The position numbers were made by a program, and so were the translations under genes. Below, piece by piece: positions 6,104 to 7,619 of a DNA stretch of 7,619 nucleotides (positions are counted from its first letter, which is position 1; each line of letters starts with the position of its first letter). Under the pieces are notes generated by a model that was given only the letters and a program-made list of their open reading frames with translations, was not told the origin of the DNA and did not search any database. This DNA comes from Patescibacteria group bacterium (GTDB taxonomy: Bacteria > Patescibacteriota > Patescibacteriia > 2-12-FULL-60-25): positions 1 through 7,619 of the forward strand of contig JAGOUA010000032.1 in the NCBI GenBank assembly GCA_018061485.1. Direction: 5' to 3'.

Positions 6104-7596
6104 AAAGAAGAAAAAGGGGAAGAAGTGAGGCTCGCCTCGGGGGACGGTGCCTGAAGGTCTGATGATTCAAGCAGATCCGCGGAGGGTTTCCAAGAGGGGG
6201 CAAGGGGCTCTCCTGTAGGGTACTGCTCGAGAAGGCTTTCGGGAAGCGTCAGAACGTTGTTCCAAGCGTAGCCGAGGGTAAGAAAGAGCTCTTCGTTGGG
6301 AATGGGGCGTTTTTCGCCGTTGCTCATCACATATACCGCTGGATGCGTTGCACTGCGGACAAGCTCGCCGTTGCGCAGGGGGTACGGCGCCCCAATGGTT
6401 AAGCGATTAAGCTCCGTAGCAGAAAGGGTTCGCGCAGGTCGTCCACGAAAGTAGAGGGTGAGCAGCGATGGATGCAGAATCTTTTGACGAACGGTGTCCT
6501 CGACGTACCAGTAATCACCTCGTGGATCACGCGCGAGTAAACCCGTCGGATATTTGCTTGTCGCTGTCAGATCTGGACCGTTGGTGTATTCAGCGAGGTC
6601 TTCTTCACTCGCGTCGAGAAGTTCGTCTTCTTGAAAGCCGAGGCGTCGAAAAACGGTATTCGAGACGATACGGCGCTTGGTCGATCCGCTTAAGAGATAC
6701 CGCGTCCCTGTTGGAAGCGCGACAAGGCTGTAGTTGGGGAATGGGACGGCTTTTCCTTCTGGATAGCTTGCTAGGTCAGTGATAGAGGCGGTGGGTAGGC
6801 GAGAGAGATCGGGAACAAGGCTTGCGGCGACACTCACGGAGAGAGGGCGCTTTTGCCCTTGCTTGATCAGGTACAGGGCTCCTGTCTCGCGCTCTCGCAG
6901 GATCGTTCCTTCGGCGAATGGTTGGGCAAACCAACGCTGCCAAATCGTCCAAAGCACGCGATTGCCGTGCAGGTGAGGCGTGTAGCTATACAACATAGCT
7001 GTGGCGTTATTTACGGGGGTGATAGGCACGCCGCTAATCAACACGGTTTTTCCGGGAGCGTGTCCACCGATCGTCATACCACGCGTATAGAGCTGGACCA
7101 AATACCGTTCGCGATGTTGCTTGGCGGCGTATTCAAGTTGGTTTGCAAACCCCCGAAACTCTTGCAGGCGAGGGTCATTCATCGAGCAGGCATCGCATAC
7201 GGCGTACCCGGTTGCCCAGTCGAGCTGCTTTTGTGAAGGGTTTTGGTGCTCTACAAGGCTCTGCTCTTTTTGTAGAAGGACAAGCAGGTACTTGGGATTG
7301 ACAGTATACGATCCAGCAACGCGCCACACGATGTCGGCTGGTCGACGCATCTGCCCATCAATGTCCGGAAGCATCAAACGCGCAAGAGCGCTTTTTTTGG
7401 AAACGAGAAACTGTTGAATGCGTTCCGCGTCCCAATCGCCGAGGGTAAACAAGTCTTCGTCGTTCAAGATGGCGTGTGGATTGAACACGGCCGGTGCACG
7501 TGTCAGAGTGGGAGGCTCTGCGGCAAGCGTAGAGAGAGGGGTAAGGCTGGAGAGGCTCACGCTGGCGAGCAGGACAGAAGAAAGAAAGCGTCTCAT
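6100..7596 (-). CDS. Secreted lysozyme-like protein with four C-terminal repeats
   Basis: The 498-aa protein starts with a signal peptide (RR, hydrophobic 4-24, likely cleavage after LAA at 24-26), so it is exported. Residues about 37-225 form a lysozyme/lytic-transglycosylase-like domain: FNPHAILND, IQQFL, VNPKYLLVLLQKEQSLV (99-115), LDWATGYAVCDAC (125-137), GFANQLEYAA (149-158), NNATAMLYSYTPH (196-208) and WQRWF (219-223). Glu111 occupies the place expected for a catalytic acid by analogy with transglycosylases; this is inference. Cys134 and Cys137 could form a disulfide. Four divergent repeats follow (about 229-280, 288-340, 348-408 and 409-465), each with a strand-rich start such as GALYLIKQGQKRPL or AVYVMSNGEKRPI and an acidic/leucine-rich second half; the third is the most diverged. 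The C-terminal 33 residues are Ser/Pro-rich. The likely role is cell-wall remodelling or surface binding. It is the first visible gene of the unit running to priA. Confidence 0.75.
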   Translation of the reverse strand: MRRFLSSVLLASVSLSSLTPLSTLAAEPPTLTRAPAVFNPHAILNDEDLFTLGDWDAERIQQFLVSKKSALARLMLPDIDGQMRRPADIVWRVAGSYTVNPKYLLVLLQKEQSLVEHQNPSQKQLDWATGYAVCDACSMNDPRLQEFRGFANQLEYAAKQHRERYLVQLYTRGMTIGGHAPGKTVLISGVPITPVNNATAMLYSYTPHLHGNRVLWTIWQRWFAQPFAEGTILRERETGALYLIKQGQKRPLSVSVAASLVPDLSRLPTASITDLASYPEGKAVPFPNYSLVALPTGTRYLLSGSTKRRIVSNTVFRRLGFQEDELLDASEEDLAEYTNGPDLTATSKYPTGLLARDPRGDYWYVEDTVRQKILHPSLLTLYFRGRPARTLSATELNRLTIGAPYPLRNGELVRSATHPAVYVMSNGEKRPIPNEELFLTLGYAWNNVLTLPESLLEQYPTGEPLAPSWKPSADLLESSDLQAPSPEASLTSSPFSSL

Positions 7597-7614
7597 GACC
7601 TCCAGTGTAGCATA
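7597..7614 (-). promoter_or_regulatory. Start region of the secreted-protein gene: GGAGG and possible -10
   Basis: On the minus strand GGAGG (7603-7599) lies just two bases before the ATG at 7596, closer than the usual 5-9 bases, so its use as a Shine-Dalgarno sequence is doubtful. TATGCT (7614-7609) could be a -10 element and would start transcription near 7602, giving a leader of only about six bases that cuts into the GGAGG. The -35 would lie outside the window. The clear signal peptide beginning MRRFL supports this start codon. Confidence 0.35.
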
Positions 7615-7619
7615 CCGAC

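Noticed and set aside
6853..7236. A 127-codon open frame on the + strand opposite the secreted-protein gene
   Set aside because: It is antisense to the lysozyme-like domain and has no recognisable domain. Other frames opposite this gene look the same.

Overview
The window fits a bacterial chromosome, probably Candidate Phyla Radiation (Patescibacteria). That placement is an inference. It rests on a primosomal protein N' that keeps its zinc ribbon but has lost its helicase motifs, compact gene packing, start codons mostly without a Shine-Dalgarno sequence, and a secreted lysozyme-like protein and a large orphan protein of kinds I associate with such genomes. UGA is a normal stop here (the secreted-protein gene ends in TGA), so this is not a code-25 lineage such as Gracilibacteria or SR1. 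No rRNA, tRNA, CRISPR array or insertion sequence was seen.

Layout: the left end (3-656, + strand) holds the 3' part of a RhuM-Fic fusion gene whose start is outside the window. A 99-bp convergent gap follows. Everything else is on the minus strand, so transcription runs right to left. In transcription order the genes are a signal-peptide protein with a lysozyme-like domain and four C-terminal beta-type repeats (7596-6100), a LigB/MEMO-like protein (6103-5312, ATGA overlap with the previous gene), a degenerate PriA (5297-3582, 14-nt gap), peptide deformylase def (3569-3078), methionyl-tRNA formyltransferase fmt (3053-2169, 24-nt gap), and an unrecognised 447-aa helical protein (2099-756).

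How the genes work together: Def and Fmt are the two ends of the N-formylmethionine cycle. Fmt formylates initiator Met-tRNA and Def removes the formyl group from nascent proteins. The order priA-def-fmt is a widely conserved bacterial arrangement and supports the PriA identification despite its degeneration. def has its own promoter inside the 3' end of priA (TTGACC, 17-bp spacer, TAATAT), placed so that the def mRNA should be leaderless or nearly so. The first three genes look like one transcription unit. The functional link between the secreted protein, the LigB/MEMO-like protein and PriA is unknown.

The points most worth a second look are the helicase-dead PriA, the leaderless def promoter, the polypyrimidine stretches that stand where Shine-Dalgarno sequences would be expected, the secreted lysozyme-like repeat protein, and the orphan 447-aa protein. 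No clearly new multi-gene system could be demonstrated from sequence alone.
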